In this document: positions 1 to 11,616 of the stretch, in pieces
How positions within the stretch are numbered: position 1 is the first letter of the stretch
Layout: every line of letters begins with the position of its first letter
DNA from: Thalassia testudinum
Taxonomy: Eukaryota > Streptophyta > Magnoliopsida > Alismatales > Hydrocharitaceae
Direction of reading: 5' to 3'
DNA length: 64,000 bases
NCBI GenBank assembly: GCA_037157565.1
Contig: JAZHRO010000036.1
Span: 133,432,001-133,496,000, forward strand
Made by a program: the position numbers and the translations under genes
Notes under the pieces: generated by a model
What the model was told of the DNA's origin: nothing
Seen by the model: only the letters and a program-made list of their open reading frames with translations
Databases searched by the model: none

Positions 1-159
1 TTAATGTTTGTTTTTGGTATGTGTCCGTTAAGATTGCAATACGAAACCAATCTTCTATGCACATTAGCGGTTTATCTCCATCCATTAGACTTATATCACT
101 TTGCTGTAGATTAGCGCTCACAAGATCTAATTTAAGCACAATGCGCATAATATCCGCTC

Positions 160-185
<26 letters not shown>
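160..185. repeat. (TA)n microsatellite
   Basis: Uninterrupted TA dinucleotide run of about 26 bp. Confidence 0.95.
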
Positions 186-190
<5 letters not shown>

Positions 191-710
191 GATGAGGTTG
201 GTAGGAGTGAAAAAAAATAACTAGTACTAACCTAGGGTTTATGCAAGCTTCTAGGGTAATTAGGTTTTGAGTTACTAGGTATTGGAATGGAAATCTAGTG
301 GGTGGGGTACACTTACACACCCTTTAATTGTACTTTGCTCCAATCTAATGCTTTTGTCCACCTCGAGAGAGTACCTGCAATCACAATAAGAATGGAGACA
401 AGTGAGGTAAAAGATAAGTAAAGCGGAAAACATGGGAAATCAAAGAGTGTTGCCTCCCCGCCAAAATAATAAGCCAGATTTTAATGCGAAAAAGATTGAG
501 TCAAAAACCCGTTGTTGTAGTTGCATAAAAATCTACTATCAGATAAATTTACTGAAACTCTGTTGAGTCTTGGGTCGAACGTGAGGAGATGAACGTTTGA
601 TTAAAATCTGCATTTAGAAATTATTGTCACAAAGTAGATTAGCTGATAAAAATAAATCTACACGACTTACTCTACTTAAACAATAAATAATTAAAATAAT
701 ATTATAATAC

Positions 711-727
711 AGAGAGAGAGAGAGAGA
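711..727. repeat. (AG)n microsatellite
   Basis: Short uninterrupted AG dinucleotide run. Confidence 0.9.
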
Positions 728-3074
728 ATGAACAAATATTTCATAGATCCATGATCATTATAACTACTTGTAGAATTAAAACTACACTAGAAAGTAGTAA
801 AATGATATGGATGAGAAAAATCCTCCTCGATGGCTGCTTGCAAGACAAGCCGCATTGATGGAGCACCTGAAAGATGGTGGTGAGATGCTGGATGAGGGAG
901 AACGAAGCTTGAGGAAGGAGGACAAAGCTGTTAGTGCAAGGGCACCATGATCGTTAATTTTGATGATAACAAAACACTTGTTATTTGACATTTGCATTTG
1001 AGTTTGAGTTTTCAGGAATAATGCAAATGGATTCAAGTGTGAAGGAGCTCAAGCTCGCATCCATGGCAGATTGGAAGAGCTTAATGGAGGACAAGGAGAT
1101 TGAGCTTCGCTTGGAGTGAGAGCTTGAAGATGGAGAAGAAAAACATGATAGATGTTTTCTTTTCAATGTATTTGTATTATTTATTCCTTTGCTCTTTATT
1201 TTTCTGTTAGATACATGTTGAAGAGCCCAAAGAGTATCACTTTAGTTCTAGGAACACCTATTCATCCCTAGGACATTTAGACAAACTCAAAAGTATTTCA
1301 AAAAACCAAAACAAGAATCAGATAGTCTTATCAAATGTCTAACATTATTATTAGACGTTTGATATTGACATTTAAGTCATCTAATGTTACGACCCGATCC
1401 TAGATTCCTACAGGACTTGTGAACGGCCCGCCTAAACTAATCCCAAGACCTAGTCATCCAACGAGAAAAAACCAAAAGCAGAAAATATTCCACAAACATA
1501 AGTACAATTTAACTAAGCAAAAAACAATAATACAGAGATAGTAAAAGAACCAAAATGGAATGTCTTATAATAGTACAGGACATCACAACTAGTACAGCGG
1601 AAAAGTAATTGAAACAGTATTACATATAACAAAATACTCACTACTACAAAAAGAAATGTGTAGGAATAGAAAACATGAACGCTAAGGCTGGGCTCGACTG
1701 GGCCCAGCTCTGTAACGACCCGATTCCTGAGTCCCTACGAGACACGAGAACCGGACCGACTCGACTAATCCCAAGACCTAGTCGTCCAACGAGGAAGTAA
1801 CCAAAAGAGCAGTAAAATAAACCCCATTCAACATGAAGTATAACTAGCAGTAACAAAATACAGCAGTAAGAAAAAGAACTACTACAGCATGTACCACCAC
1901 AATAGTAGAACAACATTTAACATAACAAGAACTACGAGTAAAGAAAAGTACAGAGAGTAACAAAAACTACTCACTACAGTGGAAACAAAAAAGGCACAAA
2001 AGAGCAGTGGTAACTCTACTGGACCCTACTCGGCCCAGCGTCCTCTGCAGCCGTTGACCCTGGCTGCTCAACACCTGGTCCTGAAAAGTAATGAGTGTAA
2101 CACGTTAGTGAAACACTGAGTAGAGTAGCAGCTAAACTAAAGCAGTAAGGTGTACAGTAGCTATTTTATTTTCTTTCTTCCTTTATTTACGTCTTTCTAT
2201 TGTTTCACAATTTATCTATTTCTCAGATCCTTCACTTGCTCTCGAATGTTCCTCGTGGGAACGATCTTGATTGCAGTCTTTTCCGAACAGTAGAAGTAGC
2301 ACGTGGTGCTCTCCTGGCTGGGAGAGTCCCCCGTGGTGATCCTACTCTCAGTCAACCACCCCAAGGTCACGGACAGACGTAACGGTGACTACGGCACGCG
2401 CGATAAACGCACAGGTAGCTAACCCGCACTGGCACGGGTCAGTCGTTTCCGTTAACGCGTGCGCCCAAAGCACAGCACGGAACCAGTACAGGGCAGAGCC
2501 CTCTCAGTAACAGGGGGTCCAACCCCTTCACAGTAACCAAACAGGGGCCTTGCCCCTCCACAGTCCGCACACCCTCGCCTAACTATCCTGGTTTGCCCCA
2601 GTGGGCCTAACAAGTCGGTGTAGGAGGCTAGCAGAACCCCGGGGCCCATGGGGTAGCTAGTGCTCTCCCTACACTAGTGGCTCTCCTCGGTACTACGTAC
2701 ACGAGGGCCAGCAAGTCGGTACAAAGTGGCTAGACCTAACCCCGGGTCCCTGGGGCGGCTGGCTCCGCTCTGCACTAAACAGGTAACAGGTACTTCCCCT
2801 GGTACCACGTACCCAAGAGACAGCACACTACCACGTCTTTCTTTCTCAGACCCATTCCTTTCTCTTTCCAGGAGATCCACTCCTAATTCCCCGTAGGGTT
2901 CCAGCTCTTTTAACTCAGAACATCTAGGTTTCACTTTCCAGTTTCACATTCTTACGATCCATGTTCTCAATCACGTGTATTTATTCATAACAGGCAGCTG
3001 TTAAATCAATTTACAGGCAGCTATTTGTTCCTTTCCATTTTTCCAAGACTGCAGTATTCGTATATTCCACTAGT

Positions 3075-3215
3075 TTTCCCATCCTAGGATTCATGCCATA
3101 CCCTAGGATCTATCATACAATCTAGTTTTCCAGCCCTAGGATTCATGCAACACCCTAGGATCTACCATTCATTCTAGTTTCTCATTCCTAGGATTCATGC
3201 AATGTCCTAGGTTCT
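3075..3215 (-). repeat. CCTAGG minisatellite in A1 (3 units)
   Basis: Three units of roughly 50 bp, each with two CCTAGG-type words around a GCATGAAT core. Homologous arrays are found in the other A copies. Confidence 0.8.
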
Positions 3216-3716
3216 ATTTATGGTTCCATAATTTAACAGATTATACTAATAAACTTAAAAGCCACTCTACCAGTTACAACAGGAGTACTGGGGGCGTGGT
3301 CGGGAATCCCGCGTGCCTCCGCAACCCCCGAGACTGCAATGGAACGGGGTCTTATCACAAGGATCAAACACAAGGAGTTTCTCAAAACAGTATCTAATCA
3401 TTGTAGACGGGTAGAGGATTTTATTCCGAAAAGGACGCAACTCGAAACACGGAAAACGGACTCCGAACGGGCCCTAAACGGGTCGAAAACGACGAAACAG
3501 TGCAAAATCAGATGTCTGGAACTTCTTCCAGATGTCTTAAAAATGGGGATCAGATGGTACCTTGTCCTGCTAGTCTCTCAGACGTCTAGAAGCCTGCGGG
3601 GGCGTCTGACCTAGATCCCAGACGTCCGATGGTCACCTCGGACGTCTGGAAGTTGTTCCCATCGTCTAGCACTTCAGCCAGACGTCTAATTTGCGTTGGA
3701 TGGCGAATCTCAGAAC

Positions 3717-3786
3717 CTGCGCGTACCCATCCCTCGCTCTCAGTATGGACGGTTGAAGGAAAGGAAGAAAGACGAAAATAACTCAC
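3717..3786 (-). other. Candidate leader intron in A1
   Basis: On the minus strand CAG/GTGAGT is followed 70 nt later by CGCAG/GTTCTG. The same pair recurs in A3 (41807-41875) and A5 (57483-57589). It lies downstream of the predicted TATA box and palindrome. No expression evidence is available. Confidence 0.35.
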
Positions 3787-3848
3787 CTGCCAGACGTCTG
3801 GACAGTCCTCCAGACGTCTTCCCAGTCGTCTGGTTGGATTCCCAGACG

Positions 3849-3878
3849 TCTGATTCTGGAAAATTTTCCAGAATCAGA
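3849..3878. promoter_or_regulatory. 30-bp perfect palindrome with two TTCnnGAA dyads (A1)
   Basis: The 30 bases equal their own reverse complement. They contain TTCTGGAA and TTCCAGAA separated by AATT, resembling heat-shock-element blocks. Homologous, less perfect versions occupy the same place in A2-A5 and a shorter one lies in family B. The structure is directly seen; any regulatory or RNA role is inference. Confidence 0.7.
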
Positions 3879-5969
3879 GCGCGACTCACCCTTAGTCCGC
3901 GACGCACGGCCGCGCCGCCTCGTCCGCCTGTTGCTCGAGCTGCAGCAGGCCTCCCGCGTCTGCTGCTCCCCCACCGGCTGGCTCTAGCAGCCCCGACAAG
4001 CTCGCCCTCACAACCGAGCGCCTCCTCCCTCGCGCAGCACCTCCTCCCGCACTCACCGCGGCTGTCGCTGCCGTCGCTCGCTCGCGCTCGCACTCGCGCA
4101 CCAGCTGGAAGGAGAAGAGGAAGGGAGCGGAGGTGATGAGAGTGAGGGAGAGGGCGTGGCTTTTTAAAGCCGCGCAAGGAGAGAGAGAGAGAGCGAGATA
4201 GAGGGGCTCAGCCTGCGCCCGCAGGAGGAAGAGGGAAAAAGAGAGGAAGGCGGTTGCGGGTCTGCGTGCGCCTGCACGCAGACGCAGCCCTGCGTGCCAC
4301 CGAAAATATATCCCAGACGTTTGGGCCACCTCCCAGACGTCTTAAAAAGACGTCTTGGAGTGCGTTCGTAACAAGCTCCCTCTGCAACAGGTGGTGCTGG
4401 CTACTCAACTCTCTAACCTGAATAAGGTTATAAAATTCCGGGGTCAACGAACGCTGAGTAGAGTGGTGATTACGCCATTTATATGCAATTAAGACAAGTA
4501 ACTAATTAAGTATTAATTTTCATTTAGCTCAACCAAGTAGTTCTAATTTGTGTGCTCCTGTATTCATCTAGTCATATCTTTCTCTGGTCTGTTTCTCACG
4601 GGAACGATATTGATTACAGTCTTTTCCGTGATGTAGGATGTACACGTGGTGCTCTCTTGGCCGGGAGAGTCCCCCGTGGTAATCCTACACCCATTCAACC
4701 ACCCTGAGGTCACGGTCGCGATGTAGCAGTGACTACGGCACGCGTGATAAGTGCACGGGGTAGCTATCCCGCACTAGCACACGGTCAGTTGTTTTTGCTA
4801 GCAGGTATGCCTAAAGGTACAACACGGAACAGTATAGGACCTTGCCCTCTCGGAATAGAGGTCTCTCCCCTCAGAACAGAATAGAGGTCTCGCCCCTCCA
4901 CAGTGCGTGTACCCTCATCCGTCTATCCCGGTTTGCCCTAGTGGGCCGAACAAGAGTCGATGTAAGGCGGCTAGTCCTAACCTTAGGCCCCGTGGGGCGG
5001 CTAGTTCCCTCCCTACACTAAGTAGCTCACCTCAGTACCACGTACACGAGGGCCAAACAAAAGTCAGTGTAGAGTGACTAGGCCTAACCCCGGGTCTCAA
5101 CCCAAAGGGGCGGCTAGCTCCCTTCTACACTAAGGGGACAGTTGCTCCCCTTGGTACCTCGTACACAAGGGTGAGCTCACTTCCCGTCTACTTACTAAGA
5201 TCTTTCCATATACAGGAGTCCTCCTAATTCCCCTTAGGATTCATGCTTGTATTTCTTTCATTCCATTTTCCAACATTCAGATCTCACTATTCACATTACG
5301 GGTTTCATTCATATAACAGGCAACTCGTGTTTTTCTAAAGATAGCATCACATCAATATACAGATGCATTTGCTAGCAAAATGGTTTAACATGCATCTCAA
5401 GGAAAATAGTGTAGCTCAAGTAATATTCTTTCGTTTCTGCCCTAGAGTTCATTTCACACCCTAGGGTTCAATTAAGTTATTCTAAACATGCACTTAGTTC
5501 TATTAAATCTTGATATTAAAGTAAACCACTCTACAGGGAAACACGGGAGGAATGGGGGCTAGAACCGTAGGTCTGGTCGCCTCCACGGGCCCCCGTACTC
5601 AACTGGCTGGAGACCTAGACAATTGGCCAACCACGTCAAACGAGTCCAAAACTGTATACAAGTGACACTAACTCGTAGAGAAACTGAAATGACCTGTTGC
5701 CTTTTTGGGTTGGTTAAGACGTCTGGATTAGCCATTAGACGTCTGTCCAGACGTCTTCATAGAGAGTTGGACGCTTGAAAGTAGAAAAACTGCACCTTGT
5801 TTCCTTTTCCAAGCGCGCGCGCTGCACGCGCACACCCCTCTCTCCTCACCTTAAACCCTAACCCTTCCTATTTAAACCCCACACCCACGCCACTCTCACC
5901 ATCACCACCAACCACCACCTCCATATCTTCCTCCAGCTGGCCGCCACCTTCCTCCCAGCCACTAGCGCA

Positions 5970-7810
5970 GCAGGTGATGAGTCCATTTTAATGGACTATT
6001 GTTACGTCTAAGTACTTCAATTCTAACATAATATGTTTGTTAATAATCACATTAGGTCATTAAATAAATGCATGCATCATTACTTGAGTTTTTATCTATT
6101 TTATCACATTATATAACTTAGTATGTAATTATTTTATGTTTCATCATTGTAGGAATAAATTGCAAGAGACGAAGGTGTGAATTAAATTCTCCCCTCCCCC
6201 AACACCCGCTGCCCTCAGCTGAGTCTTCCGGCCAGCCTCAACATCTCCTCAACAGCTGAAGGCCAAATTTAGTAAGGGATTTAAAACTCCCTTGACTCGC
6301 GCAGGGAGAAGGGATAAAAGGAGGTTCGGGCGTGTGAGGCGCATCTTCTTCTTTCCCTCGAAGGGGATATCTCTTCTTCTCCACCTTCCCTACCATGGAG
6401 AGTGCGAGCACTGTAGAACCAAGCGTACACTGCCTTCATCAATCCTTTGAAAGCCACAGCCACGTCCTTCACCGCACTGCCACAGAGCCTTCCCTCACCG
6501 CGCGCCTACAACTGCTTGCACTGCCTGCACCAAGCACCCGCAGGCGCTGCACCACATGCCCGCAGGAGCCACGCCATCACATCTTCCACCGCCCGCACCC
6601 GTGTAGGCCCACCAATGCCTGCACCAAGCCCTCGCTAGCCACACCAGTGCCCTCCTTCCTTCACCGCATTGCCACAACACCACATCCTCCCACGCCAGCC
6701 TGCCTCCACCACGCGCAAACAACCGCCTGCCTGCACTTGCGACCTCTGTAGGCGCTGCACCAACCCCCACCGCACGCTGCACCTGCCTCCACCGTGTGCA
6801 GCACACCAGCGCCCTCACGCAGCTAGCAGCCACACGTGCCATCGCCTCCAAGCACGTGCCGCGTAGCATTCTAACAGCGTGCAAGGACGTGCACTGCAGA
6901 ATGCGCTTCTTGTCTTCTTCGTCTTCCTCGTTCTTCCACTGCTGCAACGAAGAGAAGAACCCACTGCCGTAGCTGCACATGCGCCCCTTGCACGCAGCCC
7001 ACCTCGCACCTCAGGCCACACCTCAGACCGTGCAGCGCCTCAACGCACCCGCGTGCGAGCGCGCAGCCGTAGGCCACGCCACAGGTCGCGCGCACAGCCG
7101 TGCGGCAAAACCCAACACCGGTAACGTACCTCCACCGTCCGGCCACCGCCGTCCACCTCCGGCTGTCGCGCCACCTCCGTTACAACGCCTAGCCTCCGAC
7201 ACACCTCCATTGAACTCCAGCCGGCCGATGATCGCCGCTCCACGCGCATGTACAAGAGAGGAGATTCCCCTGTTTTTCCCCTATTAAAAATTACAGGGTA
7301 TGCCATTGTCAAAGCTACTATTTATTTATTTTAATATTATATTGCGGTAGAATTGCATGAACGACCCTTAATTTTAGTGGAATTACATGAAGTCGCATTA
7401 TATTCATCTCATGACTAAGCTAACATGTATCTTTGCTATGGGGACCAAATTCAAATTTAGATAAATTTGATGATGCTTGTCAGTATTAAGATAGTAATTC
7501 TGGTATTTCCATGGTGTGATTTTGCATGTGCACCCTCAGATTCTTGGTTAATTATCTAAATTGAGAATTTATGCTGGAAATGAGAATACTAATTGGCATT
7601 CACATCCGTTGAAATTCCCAATTACTTGATGCATCATTACTCATGTTTGATAGGTTAATTCGTCTATGTGGAAATGACCTAACTATTCGTGGTTAGATTC
7701 TGAAAATTAAAATGTTTTGAAAAGTGATTTTCTACCACGCGATTAAATACAACGACACATCATTTTATGTTAAAGTTTTCAACGACAACGAAGATCGCTC
7801 TTTCAGCGGG
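5970..7810 (+). mobile_element. LTR-like insertion C inside B2
   Basis: The 1.83 kb from 5975 to 7805 is absent from other family-B LTRs and breaks the alignment exactly. It starts TGATGAGTCC and ends CTCTTTCA, so it has TG...CA termini, and is flanked by GCAGG (5970-5974) and GCGGG (7806-7810), one mismatch apart. It holds a TATA-like GGATAAAAGG near 6312 and a GC-rich His/Pro/Cys-coding stretch (6395-7290) that matches no family I know. A solo LTR of an unknown family is the simplest reading. Strand follows the TATA motif. Confidence 0.5.
6395..6751 (+). other. Open frame in C, probably not a gene
   Basis: 118 codons from an ATG in CATGG context, 80 bp downstream of the TATA-like motif. 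The composition is Pro/His/Thr/Cys-rich with irregular CC and HH pairs and no regular zinc-finger spacing. Overlapping frames on both strands are equally open, as expected for GC-rich DNA. I do not recognise it. Confidence 0.15.
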
Positions 7811-8040
7811 TGGAGAGGAAGAGGAGAGATGGGATGCGGAGGAGGAGAGGGGAGCAAGAGTGAGGGAGGAGTTCGCGAGGGAGTTGTGGGAGCTCAGAGG
7901 AGCTTGTGCGGGAGAAGTCGATGACGCATGCGAGGAGGAGGAGCTCACGAAGGTGAGCTTCACAACCTTCTGAAGTTGCTGGCGTAGCAACTGCGAGCGA
8001 GAGCGGAGGGGTCCACGCGGAGATGAAGTCTCGCGGGAGG

Positions 8041-8070
8041 TCTGCATACTGGATATTTTCTAGTATCATA
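8041..8070 (+). promoter_or_regulatory. Family-B palindrome in B2
   Basis: Contains ATACTGGATATTTTCTAGTAT, arms ATACTGG and CTAGTAT around an AT core. It occupies the same LTR position as the long palindrome of family A. The copy in the 3' LTR piece (10731-10752) has perfect ATACTGG/CCAGTAT arms. Confidence 0.55.
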
Positions 8071-11000
8071 CGTCTTAAGCACATTCTAGACGTCTGGTGT
8101 AGTAGGGGGTTGTCCGAAGCTAAAGTCGGACGTCTGAAAGCATGCGTAGTGCCAAGGTATATGCTTTTGCACGATTTTCGGCCATGTACGCCATATCGCA
8201 GGGGATTTGGTTGGCTGTTTTTAGCTCTGCGCGTACGTACGCAAAGTAGAGCGTTGGAAAGGCGTACGGTGCGCCTTTCGAGTCACTTTTGGACGTCTTG
8301 ACACATTGCCAGACATCTGACTGTACTTCCAATCGACCGAAAGGGGAGTCCGACGTCTGGAACTCTCCTCAGACAATTACGGAAGGATCTGGACGTCCTA
8401 GGAAGCCGCAGGAAATCCAGGGTGAGTACTGACGTCTTTTAAGAGTCCCAGACATTTGATTTTGGACAGTGTGAGTGTTTTTGGCCTGTTTAGGGCACAA
8501 ATGGAATCAGATTTTCGTAAACGAACTAGTGTTGTTTTTCGCTTGAGTTTCTCTACGAGTTAGTATGACTTGTATACGATTTTGGACTTGTTTGATGTGG
8601 TTGGCCAATTGTATAGGTCTTCAGCTCGTCGAGTACGCGGGACCCGTGAAGGCCACGAGATCTACGATCCGAGCCCCTATTCCTCCCATGTTTTCCGATA
8701 GAGTGGTTTACATTAATTTTATGATTTAAACAAATAAACTGCATGTTTAGAATAACTTGAATGAACCCTAGGTCAGGAATAAATGAGAATAGTTTGAGCT
8801 ACACTGTATACTTGAGACGCACGTAAAACCCTAGGATGAGAATGAACCCTAGGGCAGGAACAAATGAGTAAAGTTGAGCTACACTGTTTACTTGAGATGC
8901 ATGTAAAACTCTAAATGCTTGCAAATGTATTAGTTTTTTTAATGTGATGCTTTCTTAGTTAGTAAATCACGAGCTTCCTGTTTTAAGAATGAAACTGGTG
9001 ATGTAATAGAGAGATCGAAAATGTTGGAACATGAAACGAAAGGAATACCAACATGAACCCTACGGGGAATTAGGAGAACTCCTGTAGACGGGAAGTGGGC
9101 TGGCCCTTGTGTATGCGATACCAAGGAGAGCAACTGTCCCTTTAGTGTAGAGGGGTACTAGCTGCCCGTTGGGTTGAGCCCCAAGGTCAGGCCTAGTCAC
9201 TCTACACCGACTCTGTTTGGCCCTTGTGTACGTGGTATCGAGGTGAGCTACTTAGTGTAGGGAGGGAACTAGCCGCCCCACAGGGCTCGTGGTTAGGACT
9301 AGCTACCCTACACCAACTCTTGTTAGGCCCACTAAGCAAATCGAGATAGTCGGGCGAAGGTACGCGGACTGTGTAAGGGTGAGACCCCTGTTCTGTTCTG
9401 AGGGGCGAGACCCCTATTTTGAGAGGGCAAGGCCCTGTACTGTTTCGTGTTGTACCTTTAGGCGTACCTGCTAGTAGAAATGACTGACTGCGTGTCAGTG
9501 CGGGATAGCTACCTGTGCGTTTATCACGCATACCGAAGTCCCTGCTAAGTCACAACCGTGACCTCAGGGTGGTTGACTGGGTGCATGGCTATCACGGGGG
9601 ACCCTCCAAATCAGGAGAGCACCACGTGTATGTCCTACATCATGGAAAAGACTGCAATCAAGATCGTTCCTGTGAGGAACAGGCCAGATCAAGAAATGAT
9701 TAGATGAATAAGGGAGAAACAAATTAGAATTACTTGGTTGAGCTAAATGAAAATAGATAATTACTTAATTGCAATAATTAATTGCTTGCCTTAATTAAAT
9801 GTAAATGACTGAATTACCACTCTACTTAGCGTTCGCTGACTCCGGAAATTTTATAACCTTGTTTAGGTCAGGGAGTTGAGCAGCCAGCACCACCGGCTGC
9901 AGAGGAAGCTGGGCCGAGTCGATCCCAGCCTTAGCTACATTTTCTTACTGTTTCCCTAGCTTCTATTGTAGTAGTGAGTATTCTGTTCTATGTAATACTG
10001 TTTCAGTTACTTTTCCACTTACTTTCCTCTATCGTAGTTGTGATGGCCTGTAACATTGGTAGACTGTTTGCATTGCTTCTTTTACTGTCTCTTGATTATT
10101 TTTATGCTTAGTTACATTGCATGTGTGGGTGTGAATTATTTCTTGCTTTTGGTTGTTTCTCATTGAATAACTAGGTCTTGGGATTAGTCGAGGCGGGTCG
10201 GTCTTAGGACCTGTAGGGATCTGGGATCGAGTCGTAACAAAAACTCAAGCGGAAAACGACGGTACTTCATTTGTGGAAATTTGATTCCGTTTGGGTCCTA
10301 ACTGGGCCAAAAACAAGCATACTGTCTAAAATCAGATGTCTGGGACTAGGCCCAAACATCTTAAAAGACGTTAGAACTCACCCTTGTTTCCTAAAACTTC
10401 TTCAGACGTCCGAACCCCTCAGCAATCATTTGAGGGAAGTCCTAGACGTCGGACTCTCCTTCCGGTCGTCTAGAAGTACGGTCAGACGTCTGGCGATGTG
10501 CCCAGACGTCCAAAAGTGCCTCGAAGGGCGCACCGTGTGCCTATCCAATGCCCTGCACCTGCATACACCGCGCAGAGCCAAAATCGGCTAAAAATCTCCT
10601 ATGGTAAGGCCTGCATGGCCGAAAACCATGTAGAAACACGTACCTTGTCACTAAACATGCTTTCAGATGTCCGACTTTAGCTCCGGATGTCCCTCTGCTA
10701 CTCCAGACATATGAGAAAAGCTCCAGACGTCAGATACTGGAAAATATCCAGTATGTGGAATTCTCCTGCGAGCTGTCTCCTTCGCGAGCTCGCCCGCAGG
10801 AGCTGGAGGAGGCCAAGGCTGCTGCCCGCGAGCTCCTCCTCCTCACACGCGTTCTCAACTCCTCCTGCACGAGCTCCTCCGAGCTCCCACGGCTCCCTCG
10901 CGACTCCTCCCCTCGAGCTCCTCCCACGCTCTCGCTCCTTGCTCACACTCTCCTCTCTTTCTCCTCTGCGTATCGTCCCTCTTCTTCCTCTCTACTCATT

Positions 11001-11294
11001 GCGCAGGGGCCAGGAGAGGAAGGTGGCTGCCGGTAGGGGGAAAGGAGATGGAGGTGGTGGCTGGTGGTAATGGGGAGAAAGAGGAGGGGTTGGGTTTAAA
11101 TAGAAGGTGTTTAGGGTTTCAGATGAGGAGGCTAGAGGAGAGAGAAAATGCATGCGTGTCGCATGTGTGCGGAAGGCAAAAGCGTGTACATTTTCCCTAC
11201 CTTCATACATCTAACCATCAATTCAGACGTCTGAACAGACGTCTGATGAAAACTCCAGACGTCTTATCTAACCCAAGAGCAATTGGTCATTTCA

Positions 11295-11345
11295 ACATAA
11301 CAAACTTAAAGGAAGTTTCATCCCTGAAACTTGAGCTAACTAGGG
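11295..11345 (-). other. Degraded polypurine-tract region of gypsy B
   Basis: The sense strand just before the 3' LTR reads GGGATGAAACTTCCTTTAAG, which resembles the Tekay-type lead-in to the polypurine tract. The expected G-run is replaced by TTTGTTATG, so the tract itself has decayed. Confidence 0.6.
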
Positions 11346-11394
11346 TATGGGTAAAAAAGAAATAGACGTAAAAACGCATAATAAACTTAAAGAG

Positions 11395-11600
11395 GATCAA
11401 AGTAGATATGAAGAGACGTACTCTCAAAAAGCTCTGGGTACTGCTCTCGCATTGCCGCCTCAGGCTTCCAAGTGGCCTCCTCGTATCTCTAGCTTCTCCA
11501 TAGGACTTTCACCAGTGATATCTGCTTCCGTCTCAGACTCCGGACGGCTCTATCTAATATCTACACTGGCCTCTCGGGATAGGTCAGGTCATCTCCCACC
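11395..11600 (-). pseudogene. Chromodomain of gypsy B
   Basis: Minus-strand translation gives the lead-in VGDDLTYPERPV and then ILDRAVRSLRRKQISLVKVL, a degraded chromodomain start. EEATWKPEAAMREQYPELFE follows, matching the end of Tekay chromodomains. A stop lies within the domain and another between the lead-in and the domain. A chromodomain at the integrase end defines chromoviruses and in intact elements directs integration to marked chromatin. Confidence 0.75.
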
Positions 11601-11616
11601 TCGACGCTCTCGTGGC

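Larger units (their letters stand above)
1..928. other. Left flank, no gene recognised
   Basis: AT-rich sequence with a dinucleotide TA run and a GA run. The short open frames overlap on both strands and have no recognisable domain. I see no gene here. The right end abuts the probable start of LTR D at 929. Confidence 0.6.
1706..4378 (-). mobile_element. Solo LTR A1
   Basis: LTR 1711-4373 lies in minus orientation between perfect 5-bp duplications AGCTC (1706-1710 and 4374-4378). Termini in sense are TGTTACGAA...TCGTTACA. It sits inside the 3' LTR of gypsy B. Sense-strand order is GACGTC words, TATA-like TTTAAAAAG (minus, 4161-4169), a long palindrome (3849-3878), more words, a three-unit CCTAGG minisatellite (about 3075-3215), then the 3' part shared with family B. 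There is no internal region, so it is a solo LTR from recombination between two LTRs. Confidence 0.95.
5680..10244 (+). mobile_element. Solo LTR B2, inverted inside the gypsy B 3' LTR
   Basis: LTR 5685-10239 is in plus orientation, starting TGAAATGACC and ending GAGTCGTAACA. It interrupts the minus-oriented 3' LTR of the same family. The flanking 5-mers are GAAAC (5680-5684) and AAAAC (10240-10244), one mismatch apart. Without insertion C it is about 2.7 kb. It has a TATA box (CTATTTAAAC near 5870), GACGTC words and the family-B palindrome near 8045. Because it is inverted relative to its host LTR, the host pieces (4374-5684 and 10240-11294) can pair with matching parts of B2. Confidence 0.85.
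1385..11294 (-). repeat. 3' LTR of gypsy B, interrupted
   Basis: Pieces are 1385-1710, 4374-5684 and 10240-11294, about 2.7 kb when insertions A1 and B2 are removed. The low-coordinate end begins TGTTACGACC, as does the 5' LTR (TGTTACGACT at 16304), and the high-coordinate end is GGTCATTTCA. Relative to this copy, the 5' LTR lacks roughly 150 bp, corresponding to about 5417-5566. Confidence 0.9.

Noticed and set aside
3696..4329. Several overlapping frames of about 145 codons in the GC-rich part of A1
   Set aside because: Open on both strands, low-complexity Arg/Ala/Ser composition, located in LTR leader DNA, and the matching region in A3 and A5 gives different frames.
1385..4400. GACGTC word arrays as a CRISPR-like array
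   Set aside because: Word spacing is irregular, repeats are 8-12 bp, the DNA is plant nuclear, and no cas genes exist.
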